Below are positions 54,001-60,717 of a DNA stretch of 64,000 nt, piece by piece (positions within the stretch are counted from its first letter, which is position 1; each line of letters starts with the position of its first letter). This stretch comes from an uncultured Myxococcaceae bacterium (GTDB taxonomy: Bacteria; Myxococcota_A; Polyangia; Polyangiales; Ga0077539): positions 57,543-121,542 of the forward strand of contig CAMFHP010000007.1 of the NCBI GenBank assembly GCA_945952225.1. The letters are read 5' to 3'. The notes beneath the pieces are model-generated. The model worked only from the letters and a program-made list of their open reading frames with translations, searched no databases and was not told the origin of the DNA. A program made the translations under genes and the position numbers.

Positions 54001-54190
54001 TCATGCGCTCGACGTCGACGGCGCCGAGGCTCGGCGCGCGCGTGAGCACCTGCACCTGCACGTTGGTGATGTCGGGCACCGCGTCGATCGGGAGCGAGAG
54101 CATGTTGCGCGCGCCGATGACCGCGATCACCGCGACGAAGGCGAGCACGAGCACGCGAGAGCGGAGGCAGAGCGCGACGATCTCCTTCAC
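51032..54190 (-). CDS. czcA: heavy-metal RND pump, Czc/Cnr (Zn/Co/Cd/Ni) type
   Basis: The protein has 1052 residues from a GTG start. Segment 4 reads DFGIVVDGSIIVVEN with Asp406, Asp412 and Glu419, offset by four from the CzcA residues Asp402, Asp408 and Glu415 needed for proton-coupled transport. The CusA methionines are absent (LAIQIVRLP in place of LLxMPTT), so it exports divalent ions, not Cu(I). The N terminus (PIDAVPDITNVQVQVLT) is Czc-like. An insert with Cys pairs, RPCAPGAPDTEQCHTSMELR, near residue 173 is unusual. It follows czcB by 14 bases. Confidence 0.94.
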   Translation of the reverse strand: MKEIVALCLRSRVLVLAFVAVIAVIGARNMLSLPIDAVPDITNVQVQVLTRAPSLGAVDVERMITFPVESSMSGMPGVTQIRSVSRFGISAVTIVFEEGTDLLRARQLVFERLAQARDRLPPGISPDLGPMSTGLGEIYQFEVRSDRPCAPGAPDTEQCHTSMELRSLLDWFIAFELRAVPGVVEVNAIGGELKTYEVEVLPERLRAAGLSLNELFEALERNNATAGGGYLTRSGEQLLVRGEGRIQSLDEVGDVLIRTRAEGVPLRVRDVARVHLAPMIRQGAATRDGRGEAVTGTVMMLVGANGRSVVEDVKARVRQIAPSLPAGVRIDPFYDRAELVNRTIHTVAKNLAEGALFVVAVLFLLLGSVRGGLIVAAAIPFAMLVAFTAMRLLGLSGNLMSLGAVDFGIVVDGSIIVVENAVVHLALASQGRRPLSYPEAAEVVLSSTLDVRRAALFGEAIIVLVYVPILTLAGVEGKMFKPMAITVLFALLGAFVASLTFVPVLVASLMRHHSEEREPFLVRLLHGVYPRMLSRTIEHPRAVLSVAAALLALTAALASTMGAEFVPRLDEGALAIQIVRLPSVSLEESIAGATRFEQVLREFPEVRSVVSKTGRSEIATDPMGVELSDVLVTLRPPSEWRTAHTREELVARISSRLSAALPGMGFSFSQPIELRMAELISGSRSDVAVTIYGDDLAGLERASLAVQRALRGVAGAADVRGEQLAGLPTLEVSIDRLAASRYNVSVRDALDAIEALGGRAVGEIYEGERRFRLQVRVPASLRDDVDQVRRLPVSGGVGPLVPLGQIASVRVVDSPASISREAVRRRTIVEVNVRGRDLASFVTAAQERVSAQVQLPPGYVIRWGGQFENLAAAGERLAYAVPLALGLIFILLYMAFGELKPALLIFSNVPFAAVGGVAMLWMRSMPFSISAGVGFIALFGIAVLNGVVLLATVKKLRGEGHRALKAAQLAAESRMRAVVMTATVAALGFVPMALSTTAGAEVQRPLATVVIGGLVSATFLTLFVLPTAYVFLYRSEHATPPETEAPTAAPVG

Positions 54191-54204
54191 GGCGGCTCTC
54201 TCCC

Positions 54205-55329
54205 TTACTCCTCGCCCTCGAGCTCTTCGCTCCGAAGGACGCTCTTGAGCGTGAAGGCGCCGCTCGTTACCACGGGCGCGCCGTCGCCCAGACCGGCGAC
54301 GACCTCGATGTACCCGCCCGCGCGTCGACCGAGCTGCACGTCGAGCGGACGAAAGCTCCCCTCGCGCTGCGTGGGCACGAACACCACCGCGCGGCCGTCG
54401 AGCGTGGCGACAGCGTCGACAGGCACTGTCACCGGCCGCTCGTCGGGCGCGCCCGTGAGCTCGACGCTGCCGTAGAGCCCGCTGCGAAGGCGCGCGTCGA
54501 TGCGGTCGAGGGAGACCCGGATGGGCAGCGCGCGGCTCTCCTCGTCGAGCGCGGGCGCGATGTAAGTGACCCGTCCGCGAAAGGTTTCGTCAGGGAACGC
54601 GTGCAGCCGCACGACGGCCTCCATGCCCATCGCGACCCGCGCGAGATCGAGTTCGGGAACGCTCCCTCGCACCCACACGCGGCTCGCGTCGGTCACCTCG
54701 AAGGCTGCGGTGTCCGTGCCGGCGTTTTCACCGAGCGTGGCGTGCATCGCCACCACCACGCCCTCGATCGGTGAGGTGAGCCGCACCTCACCCGATCCGC
54801 CCGTGCCAAACACCGCGAGCTGCTGCTGCAGTCCGGCCACCTCGGCGCGCAGGTCTGCGACCTGGGCCTCGGCGTCGATGAGCGCGCGCTGAGCGCCTAT
54901 CCCTTCGCTCGAGAGCGTGCGCTGGCGCGCGAGCGTGCTCTCGGCCGCGGTGAGGCGCGCGCGGCCTTGAATCAAGCGCGCCCGCGCAGCCGACACGTCG
55001 GTCGAGGCGAGCGTGGCCAGCAGGTCTCCGCGGTGAACGGTCGCTCCGAGCGTGGTCGTGATGCGCGTGAAGCGCCCGGGCACCAGCGGTGCCACGTGGG
55101 CGGTGCCGCTCGGGTCGAAGCGCACCTCCGCAGGGATCGATGCTCCGCCCGACATCGCCCGACGCTCGGCGCGTCCGAGGCGCACGCCCGCGCGCCGCTG
55201 CGCCTCGGCGTCGAGGTGCACCTCGCTCGATCGCTCGTGCTCGGCGGTGTGCGTCGAGGCAGGCGCGGGCTCGGAGCGCCCGTGACAACCCGCGACGGAG
55301 ATGAAGAGGGCGAGCGCGCGACGTCTCAT
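54205..55329 (-). CDS. czcB: RND adaptor lipoprotein, Czc type
   Basis: The protein has 374 residues. The short leader ends SVAGC, a lipobox. The adaptor body follows: barrel-sandwich (VAPLVPGRFTRITTTLGATVHRGDLLATL), a coiled-coil hairpin (ARLIQGRARLTAAESTLARQRTLSSEG), the second half (VRLTSPIEGVVVAMHATLGENAG) and a beta barrel. There is a mild His content near the N terminus (SRSEPAPASTHTAEHERSSEVHLD). It joins CzcA to CzcC. Its ATG overlaps the czcC stop by four bases. Confidence 0.92.
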   Translation of the reverse strand: MRRRALALFISVAGCHGRSEPAPASTHTAEHERSSEVHLDAEAQRRAGVRLGRAERRAMSGGASIPAEVRFDPSGTAHVAPLVPGRFTRITTTLGATVHRGDLLATLASTDVSAARARLIQGRARLTAAESTLARQRTLSSEGIGAQRALIDAEAQVADLRAEVAGLQQQLAVFGTGGSGEVRLTSPIEGVVVAMHATLGENAGTDTAAFEVTDASRVWVRGSVPELDLARVAMGMEAVVRLHAFPDETFRGRVTYIAPALDEESRALPIRVSLDRIDARLRSGLYGSVELTGAPDERPVTVPVDAVATLDGRAVVFVPTQREGSFRPLDVQLGRRAGGYIEVVAGLGDGAPVVTSGAFTLKSVLRSEELEGEE

Positions 55330-56750
55330 CGAGGAGTTCCTTCGGAGTGCTCGTCTTGCCAGAGGTCGACGCCGACGAGCCGTTCGAGCGCCGCCATCGC
55401 GACGAAGTAGTCGAGTTGCGCCGCGAGCGCGTCGCTCTGGATGCGCAGGAAGCGCTCTCGCCCGACGAGCAGCGCCAGGATGTCGATCTCGCCGACCTCG
55501 AACGAGCGCCGCAGGAGCGCGAGGTTCTCAGCGAAGCGCGGCAGGATCTCGGCCCCGTACGCGCGCGTGCGCTGCGCCGCCGCGGCCATCTCGCTGCGCG
55601 CCTCGGCGAGCTGTACGCGGAGCTGCACCTGCGCGGCTGCGAGATCAGCCTCGGCCACGGCGCGGTCTGCGCGCGCGCGCGCCCGCTCGGCCTGGTTGCG
55701 CTGAAAGCCAGACAGCGGAACGGTGAGCGCCCCCATCACGATGTCGTAGGCGCCCTCGCTCGTGGGGTTGCCCTCTCGTCGGTACTGCACCCCGACGGTG
55801 GGGCGGGGCCAGGCCTCGCGGTCGGCGAGGTCGACGCGCGACTGCGCCTCACGCACCGCGGCCACGCGCTGGCGCAGGAGCGGCGTGAAGCGCGCCGCGC
55901 TCGCCTCGAGGTCTTCGGAGGGAGGCGGATCGCGAGGCGCATCGAGCTCTCCTCGGAGCGAAGGCGGCGCGTCGGGAGACCAGCCCGCTACCAGCGCGAG
56001 CCGCAAGAGTGCGACGTTGCGGGATTGCCTCGCGGCCACGAGCGACTGCTCCGCCTGCGCGAGCTCGGCGCGCGCGAGCCTCGCGTTGAGCGGTGCCGTC
56101 TCGCCCGCTTGAGCGTTGCGCTCGACGACGCCGAGCACGTCGCGCTGAAACTCGGCGACCTGCTCCGCGAGGCGCACGCGCTCGGCCTCGACGAGGGCGC
56201 GGTGAAAGAGCGCGTGCACCTCGGCGTGAACCGCCCAGCGCATTTGTTCGATCTCGGCGTCGGTGAGCTCGCCGAGGCGCGACGCGGCCGCGAGGCGCAG
56301 GCCGCGCTCACCGGCGACCTGAAGCTGCTGCGAGATGCCGGCCTCGACGTCGACTCCCGTGCCCGTGAGCCCGAAGCGCGGGCCCGCCGCGAAGCTCACC
56401 TCGGGGTTCGCGGGCTGGAGGACCGACGCCGCCGCGCGAGCCGAGTCTGCGCGAGAGCGCGTGGCGCGGGCGACGAGGAGCAGCGGCGAGTGCCGATCTG
56501 CCCAGGAGAGCAACGCGGGCAACGACATCTCGCCTGCGGGCAGGGACTCCGAGGCAGGAGCGGGGCGAGCGCCACCCGAGCTCCGCTCGACCACGCGCCC
56601 CCGAACGTGCGGCGGCGCCTCTTCGAACGCCGAACCTCGCGGCGGAACGGCGTTCGCGCACGCGACCTGGCAGAGCGCCACCCCGGCGACCAGCGCGCGC
56701 AGCAAGCCCCGCGGGACGTGCCGCGACCTGTCTTCGAGTGCCTCGCTCAC
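55326..56750 (-). CDS. czcC: RND outer-membrane factor, Czc type
   Basis: The protein has 474 residues from a GTG start. The leader ends CQVAC, a lipobox. The TolC-type body has a repeat around LSWADRHSPLLLVARATRSRADSARAA and another near RFTPLLRQRVAAVREAQSRVDLADREAWP, followed by the PTVGVQYRREGNPTSEGAYD strand region usual in CzcC. It should form the outer-membrane channel. It is first in czcCBA, and the operator at 56769 lies only 19 bases before its start codon, so the repressor would block the promoter or leader. Confidence 0.92.
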   Translation of the reverse strand: MSEALEDRSRHVPRGLLRALVAGVALCQVACANAVPPRGSAFEEAPPHVRGRVVERSSGGARPAPASESLPAGEMSLPALLSWADRHSPLLLVARATRSRADSARAAASVLQPANPEVSFAAGPRFGLTGTGVDVEAGISQQLQVAGERGLRLAAASRLGELTDAEIEQMRWAVHAEVHALFHRALVEAERVRLAEQVAEFQRDVLGVVERNAQAGETAPLNARLARAELAQAEQSLVAARQSRNVALLRLALVAGWSPDAPPSLRGELDAPRDPPPSEDLEASAARFTPLLRQRVAAVREAQSRVDLADREAWPRPTVGVQYRREGNPTSEGAYDIVMGALTVPLSGFQRNQAERARARADRAVAEADLAAAQVQLRVQLAEARSEMAAAAQRTRAYGAEILPRFAENLALLRRSFEVGEIDILALLVGRERFLRIQSDALAAQLDYFVAMAALERLVGVDLWQDEHSEGTPR

Positions 56751-56768
56751 GGGGCGCGACCATATCGC

Positions 56769-56797
56769 CTAAACACCGATTGTCAATCGGTGTTTAG
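56769..56797. promoter_or_regulatory. 29-bp perfect palindrome before czcC (BlaI-type, site A)
   Basis: Arms CTAAACACCGATTG and CAATCGGTGTTTAG around a single T, perfect over 29 bases. It is 19 bases before the czcC start and in the gap divergent from blaI. Confidence 0.85.
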
Positions 56798-56908
56798 AGC
56801 TGATCGAGGCTGCCTCCGCGCGCCGATGACCCCGAACTTGCGGCGACATCGCATATTAATCAAGGCGACTCACGCTCGCGCGAGCGACCGCGGCCGACCG
56901 TATGTGAC

Positions 56909-56921
56909 CGATTGACAATCG
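56909..56921. promoter_or_regulatory. CGATTG-A-CAATCG operator before the blaI-like gene (site B)
   Basis: A perfect 6-bp inverted repeat around one A, embedded in ACCGATTGACAATCGAC, 29 bases before the blaI-like ATG. It shares the core of site A and would allow the repressor to control itself. Confidence 0.75.
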
Positions 56922-56950
56922 ACTTTCTCGGCGGGTAGCGTCGAGAGGCG

Positions 56951-57343
56951 ATGGAGATTCCCTTGCTAGGCGAGCTTGAGATGGCGGTGCTCGAACACCT
57001 GTGGGCGCACGGCACCACCGACGCCAAGGACGTTCTGCGCGCGATCGGCGAGCCGCGCGACATCACCCTCAGCACGATTCAGAGCACGCTCGAGCGTTTG
57101 CACCGCAAGCGGCTGTTGATTCGCGAGCGGCAGGGCCACGCGTACCGATACGCCACGGCGATCTCTCGCGCTGAGTTCAGAGCGCGCGCGATGGCGGCGG
57201 CGGCGGGAGACCTCGATGGCGCCGACGCGGCGGGCGTCATGGCGGCCTTCGTCGACCTCGTGGCGCGCTCCGACACGCGCAAGCTCGACCAGCTCGCGGA
57301 GCTCGTGGCCGCGGCCCGCACGCAGCGAAAGCCCAGGCGCTGA
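56951..57343 (+). CDS. BlaI/MecI/CopY-family repressor
   Basis: The protein has 130 residues. It has the family's winged helix: LGELEMAVLEHLWAHGTTDAKDVLRAIGE (about 5-33) and LSTIQSTLERLHRKRLLIRERQGHAYRYATAIS (about 38-70), with the cleavage-type linker region after. A short dimerisation part follows. It should repress by binding palindromes, here most likely ACCGATTG-N-CAATCGGT. The copper-binding Cys motif of CopY is absent. There is no beta-lactamase nearby; its divergent neighbour is czcCBA, so it probably regulates efflux. It is followed directly by the BlaR1-like peptidase gene. Confidence 0.9.
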   Translation: MEIPLLGELEMAVLEHLWAHGTTDAKDVLRAIGEPRDITLSTIQSTLERLHRKRLLIRERQGHAYRYATAISRAEFRARAMAAAAGDLDGADAAGVMAAFVDLVARSDTRKLDQLAELVAAARTQRKPRR

Positions 57344-58285
57344 ATGCTGCCCGCAGCGATCCTCTTCGTGGCCTGCGTGGCGCTCGGGGTCGCGCTCGCG
57401 ATGAGCCTCTCGCTTCGCCCGCTGCTCGGCGCACTGGATCAGATGGCGCCGCGAGAGCGCGTGCGCTGGCTCGTCGGCGCCACGGCGGCGCCGCTCGGTG
57501 CGGGCGTCGCAGCTCTCACGCTCGCGCTCGGACATTGCGTGGTCCCTCGGCTCATCGGGCTCGAGGACGACTGCCGAGGGCTCACGGGCGCGGGCTGCGC
57601 CTTCTGCCTGCTCCTGCCCGCGAGCGCAGGGGCTGCGTCATGGCTCCTCTCGCTCGTCGTAACGCTGCCCGTATTCCGACAGGCGGCGGAGAGCGCACGT
57701 GGGATGTACCTCGCGCGACGGGCGCAGGTTCGACTTCGCGCGGTGGCTACGAAGGGCCCCAATGGTGTCTGGCGCGTGCCTGGCGCGGGGGCGTTCGTGC
57801 TCGGTTGGCCTCACTCCGTAGTGTGCATTGGTGAGGAGCTCGAGCGAGACCTCGACTCCGACGCCGTGCGGGCCGTGACCGCACACGAAGATGAGCACCG
57901 CCAGCGGGGAGATGTCGCGCTGCGACTGTTCGCACGGCTGCTCGCGTCGGTTCACCTGCCGACGACGCGTCGCGCGTTACTCGGCGCGCTCGACACCGCG
58001 ATCGAGCAAGCGTGCGACGAGCGCGCGAGCGAGACCGTCGCCGACCCGTTGATCGTCGCTCAGGCGCTCCTCGATGTGGCCCGGCTGCAAGGTCATCGAG
58101 GAGGCGTGAGCTGCGCGCCCGCCTCGCTCGACGCGCGTGTCGAGGCGCTGTGCGCGCCCGCGGTTCGAGCGCGCGCGTGGCCCGCGGCGGTCGGCGCACT
58201 GGCGGTGCTCGCGGCTCTGGCGGTGCTGCTCGACCACCAGATCCATCACGCGGCCGAGGCGCTCACACACCTCGTCGTTCGGTAG
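57344..58285 (+). CDS. BlaR1/M56-type membrane metallopeptidase, short form
   Basis: The protein has 313 residues with its ATG directly after the blaI stop. Membrane segments at about 4-20, 42-64 and 88-108 are followed by a cytoplasmic-side M56 peptidase domain: zinc motif HEDEH at 181-185, VCIGEELERDLDSD before it, and a final membrane segment (VGALAVLAALAVLL). BlaR1 proteins sense a signal and cleave BlaI. This one has no penicillin-binding sensor domain, so it must detect something else, perhaps metal or envelope stress. It was probably co-acquired with czcCBA. Confidence 0.88.
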   Translation: MLPAAILFVACVALGVALAMSLSLRPLLGALDQMAPRERVRWLVGATAAPLGAGVAALTLALGHCVVPRLIGLEDDCRGLTGAGCAFCLLLPASAGAASWLLSLVVTLPVFRQAAESARGMYLARRAQVRLRAVATKGPNGVWRVPGAGAFVLGWPHSVVCIGEELERDLDSDAVRAVTAHEDEHRQRGDVALRLFARLLASVHLPTTRRALLGALDTAIEQACDERASETVADPLIVAQALLDVARLQGHRGGVSCAPASLDARVEALCAPAVRARAWPAAVGALAVLAALAVLLDHQIHHAAEALTHLVVR

Positions 58286-58308
58286 AACGCCGAGCGAGAA
58301 TCCGATGA

Positions 58309-58471
58309 GCGTGCCGAGCGGATGAAGCCAGATGGTGCGACGGTCCTCGGGGTCATGCTCAACGAGAGCAGCAACTTCGGCCTCCGCGTGACGAAGGTCG
58401 GCTCAGGCAACGCGTTCGCTCGGATCGTACGCCTTGTCGAGCAAGTGCTGGGCACCGAGCCTCCCAATTGA
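58309..58471 (+). pseudogene. copA fragment (P1B-ATPase remnant)
   Basis: From the ATG at 58322 a 49-codon frame reads DGATVLGVMLNESSNFGLRVTKVGSGNAFARIVRLVEQVLGTEPP. It matches CopA residues [23 protein letters not shown] and on to the [15 protein letters not shown] stretch of the intact gene, at moderate identity. The bases just before it (GAGCGTGCC) match the codons before this segment in copA but in a shifted frame. It is a short, diverged relic of another copper-type ATPase gene, cut off on both sides, the right end by the repeated corE piece. Confidence 0.8.
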
Positions 58472-58481
58472 GGCGCCTCTG

Positions 58482-58890
58482 CGGCGGCGAATCCGTCGGG
58501 CGCCTTCGCCGCGGACGACCGGCGGCGGTGGTGGTCGATCACCGCGTTGCGAAGGATGCGGTAGAACCACGCCACGGCGCTCTCGCCGTCGCGCAGGGAG
58601 TCGAGCCGATCGAGCCCCCGGGCAAAGGCGTCCTGCAGGATGTCCTCCGCGAGTGCGCGGTCCCCCGTGCGGCGCTCGAGGAAGGCCAGGAAGGCCTCGC
58701 GCTCCTCGACGAGCACCCGCATCACGGCTTCGGGCTTCGGCACGAGCGGGTCCGTCGTGGTCGAGTCCGTCATCATCCTCCTATGGGTGGGTCGGCGAGG
58801 GTTCTGGCGCAACACCGCGAGGACCAACACGGGCCCGAGCTCGACACCCTACACGGATCGAACGCGGAGAGTGACGAGCGGCCGCGATGC
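58482..58890. repeat. 409-bp direct repeat, right copy
   Basis: Same direction as 48816-49224 and about 99% identical. It ends the Czc module on the right. Recombination between the copies would remove a 9.67-kb circle with the IS wreck, His-rich gene, czcCBA and blaI/blaR. Confidence 0.9.
58483..58776 (-). pseudogene. truncated corE-like sigma gene
   Basis: The first 95 or so codons of the corE-like gene, from the same ATG and with the same upstream DNA, carried by the right repeat copy. The frame is cut at 58482 where it meets the copA remnant; sigma region 4 and the Cys-rich tail are missing. It cannot encode a working sigma factor but could make a region-2 fragment. Confidence 0.85.
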
Positions 58891-59284
58891 GGATCGCGGA
58901 TCGAACTCATGCTTCGCCCGCGCGAATTTCGCCGACACGCACTCGAACGGCCGCAGGTCGAGCACATCCGGCGCGTTGTCCACCGGTCTCCGCTGCCTGC
59001 GAGCCCCTCGCGACGTTGAGCGCGTGCGGCCAGGGGAGCGCTCGCGTCGGCGTGTCTACAGCACGTGTGCCACCTCGCGGCAGAGACCTGATGGTGCACG
59101 GCGAAGGTGGGTTCAGACGCGGTGCTTCGTGTCCGCCGACCTTGGCGTGCGATCGGTCGCAGGGAGCCCCGCGCCCCGGGGGTCGAGCCTGCGTTCGCGC
59201 CCCCTCGCCCTCGGAGCCAAACGCGGCGCTGAATGTCGAGCGACGCTCCGAGCCGTCGACATGATTCGTCTCATACCCCTATTT
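58891..59284. other. gene-free stretch before the integrase
   Basis: About 390 bases with no supported gene. Forward frames here give Arg/Ser-rich low-complexity protein. Given the integrase at its right edge, an attachment site could lie here, but no tRNA end or repeat was found. Confidence 0.35.
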
Positions 59285-60205
59285 TCAAAGCGTTTCGCGA
59301 CACCACACGACGCGGCCTCGACGCTTCAAATCCTCTCGCCCCGACAACAAGAGACCCTCGGAAACAGCTTGGTTTCCGGGGGTTTCGCCATTCCGAGGGT
59401 CGGGAGAAGCGCGGTCCGGAGTTAAACCCGGAGTTAAACCCCCTCCACCCCCACCGTCGCCGCTCTTCTCGCCCTCCACCTGGAGCTTGGCGACCTCGGC
59501 GCAGAGGCGGGTCCATTGGGTGCGCGTGTACCCGTCGAAGGCGCTCTTCGGAGGAGCGTGCGTCGCCCACTTGAGTGTTGGCGGGTCGGCACCGTCCTCC
59601 TGGGCCTGCGTGATGAACGTGTGCCGCGTGCAGTAGTGGTGACGGCGCGCGAGGTTGAGCTTCACGAGGTCCCGCGCGAAGTCTCTGTTCGCCTGGTTGA
59701 TGCCGCGCTGGTTGCCGACCGTGTTCGGCACGATGAGGTCGTCGACGCCCGGATCGCGCCCGAGCATCAGGCGCCACCCCGAGGTCCGCCATTCGGTGAG
59801 GAGCCTTTCGAGGAACGGAAGCACCGGCGCGTACTTCCGCGCGCCCGTCTTGGTGCTGCCCTCCTTCTTCGAAACGCTCTTGCGGGCCCGCGAGAGCGTG
59901 AGGCGCGTGAGAGGGCGCGCGGACGTGTCCCAGTCGCGCCACCTGAGCACGGCCAGCTCGCCCGGCCTGCAGCCCGTGAGGAACTCGACGGCGTACGCCA
60001 TTCGCCGATCGCCGGGCACGCGCGGATCCGTCATCAGCAGCCAGACCTCCGCGCGCGAGAAGAACCAGGTGTCGCGCGCTTCGGGGTGCTTGTCCTCGAT
60101 CGAAGGAAGCTTCGCGCGCACCGCGGCGCAGGGGTTCGCAGGGAGCAGCTCGTACAGCACGGCCTCGTCGAGAGAGCGGCAGAGGGCATCGTACGCGTTG
60201 CGCAC
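59285..60205 (-). CDS. tyrosine recombinase/integrase
   Basis: The protein has 306 residues. The catalytic part is complete: Arg80 in TGCRPGELAVLRWRD, Arg194-His195 in YCTRHTFITQAQ, His216 in WATHAPP, and the attacking Tyr226 in FDGYTR. A Gly-rich run (SGDGGGGGGLTPG) and a tail follow. The N-terminal core-binding domain is short (the protein begins at NAYDALCRSLDEAV), so the gene may be truncated at its 5' end or its start may lie further upstream in a broken frame. It probably moved the island or part of it. Confidence 0.8.
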   Translation of the reverse strand: MRNAYDALCRSLDEAVLYELLPANPCAAVRAKLPSIEDKHPEARDTWFFSRAEVWLLMTDPRVPGDRRMAYAVEFLTGCRPGELAVLRWRDWDTSARPLTRLTLSRARKSVSKKEGSTKTGARKYAPVLPFLERLLTEWRTSGWRLMLGRDPGVDDLIVPNTVGNQRGINQANRDFARDLVKLNLARRHHYCTRHTFITQAQEDGADPPTLKWATHAPPKSAFDGYTRTQWTRLCAEVAKLQVEGEKSGDGGGGGGLTPGLTPDRASPDPRNGETPGNQAVSEGLLLSGREDLKRRGRVVWCRETL

Positions 60206-60265
60206 CGCGTGAAGGGCGACGTGATGGGCGCCACCGAGGCTCCGACGAATTCGTCACGAAGCGGC

Positions 60266-60661
60266 TTGCAGGGGGACCATTGTGTCGCGCATACCCGGTT
60301 GCAGACGGGCGAGCTGCGCCCGGAGGACGCGCCCGCGGGGTTTGAGGCGCTCGGGCTGGACGTGTTCGCACGACGTCTCGGATGCTCGCGCAAGACCGCA
60401 CATCGACGCATGCAGCACCTGCTCGGGTTGCAGCGCCGCGAGGGTGTGCTCCGCGTGGTGCGACTGCGCGTGCGGATCGGGTGCGGCGGGCAGCGCTGCA
60501 TGTGTTGTGGCCAATGGATGGGTTCCACTCGATGGCGGCGTGAGAGTGGGGCGCCCGAAGGTGTTCTGTGTGCGTGCGTCGCTCCATGGAGAGCAGCAAG
60601 TGCATTGACGCGCGAGGGGGGTGCATCTATGACAGAGCCATCACACCCGCCGAGCCTCTGA
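60266..60661 (+). CDS. possible small HTH protein, uncertain
   Basis: From a TTG start this frame gives about 131 residues. EALGLDVFARRLGCSRKTAHRRMQHLLGL at about 33-61 looks like a helix-turn-helix, as in excisionases, and RIGCGGQRCMCCGQW is Cys-rich. There is no ATG start, and a reverse-strand N terminus for the integrase could compete for the same DNA. It ends inside the hairpin at 60646. Confidence 0.3.
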   Translation: MQGDHCVAHTRLQTGELRPEDAPAGFEALGLDVFARRLGCSRKTAHRRMQHLLGLQRREGVLRVVRLRVRIGCGGQRCMCCGQWMGSTRWRRESGAPEGVLCACVAPWRAASALTREGGASMTEPSHPPSL

Positions 60662-60694
60662 GGGAAACCTCATGCGCAACACGGCGGGTTTTTT
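60646..60694 (+). terminator. intrinsic terminator-like hairpin with T-run
   Basis: Stem CCCGCCG (60646-60652) with CGGCGGG (60682-60688), enclosing a smaller GAGG-GAAA-CCTC hairpin, followed by TTTTTT. It lies 24 bases before the Abi_2 ATG and could end transcription from the left or act as an attenuator for the Abi_2 gene. Confidence 0.55.
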
Positions 60695-60717
60695 CTGTCC
60701 GCCGGGGTCCTGTCTCT

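Noticed and set aside
51026..54475. A 1149-codon forward frame opposite czcA
   Set aside because: A shadow of czcA; the reverse frame has all RND motifs.
56951..58285. Beta-lactam resistance regulators
   Set aside because: The BlaR1-like protein has no penicillin-binding domain and no beta-lactamase or PBP2a gene is in the window; the palindromes point to the efflux operon.
60646..60694. A riboswitch before the Abi_2 gene
   Set aside because: Only a simple nested hairpin with a T-run is seen, without a conserved aptamer; terminator is enough.
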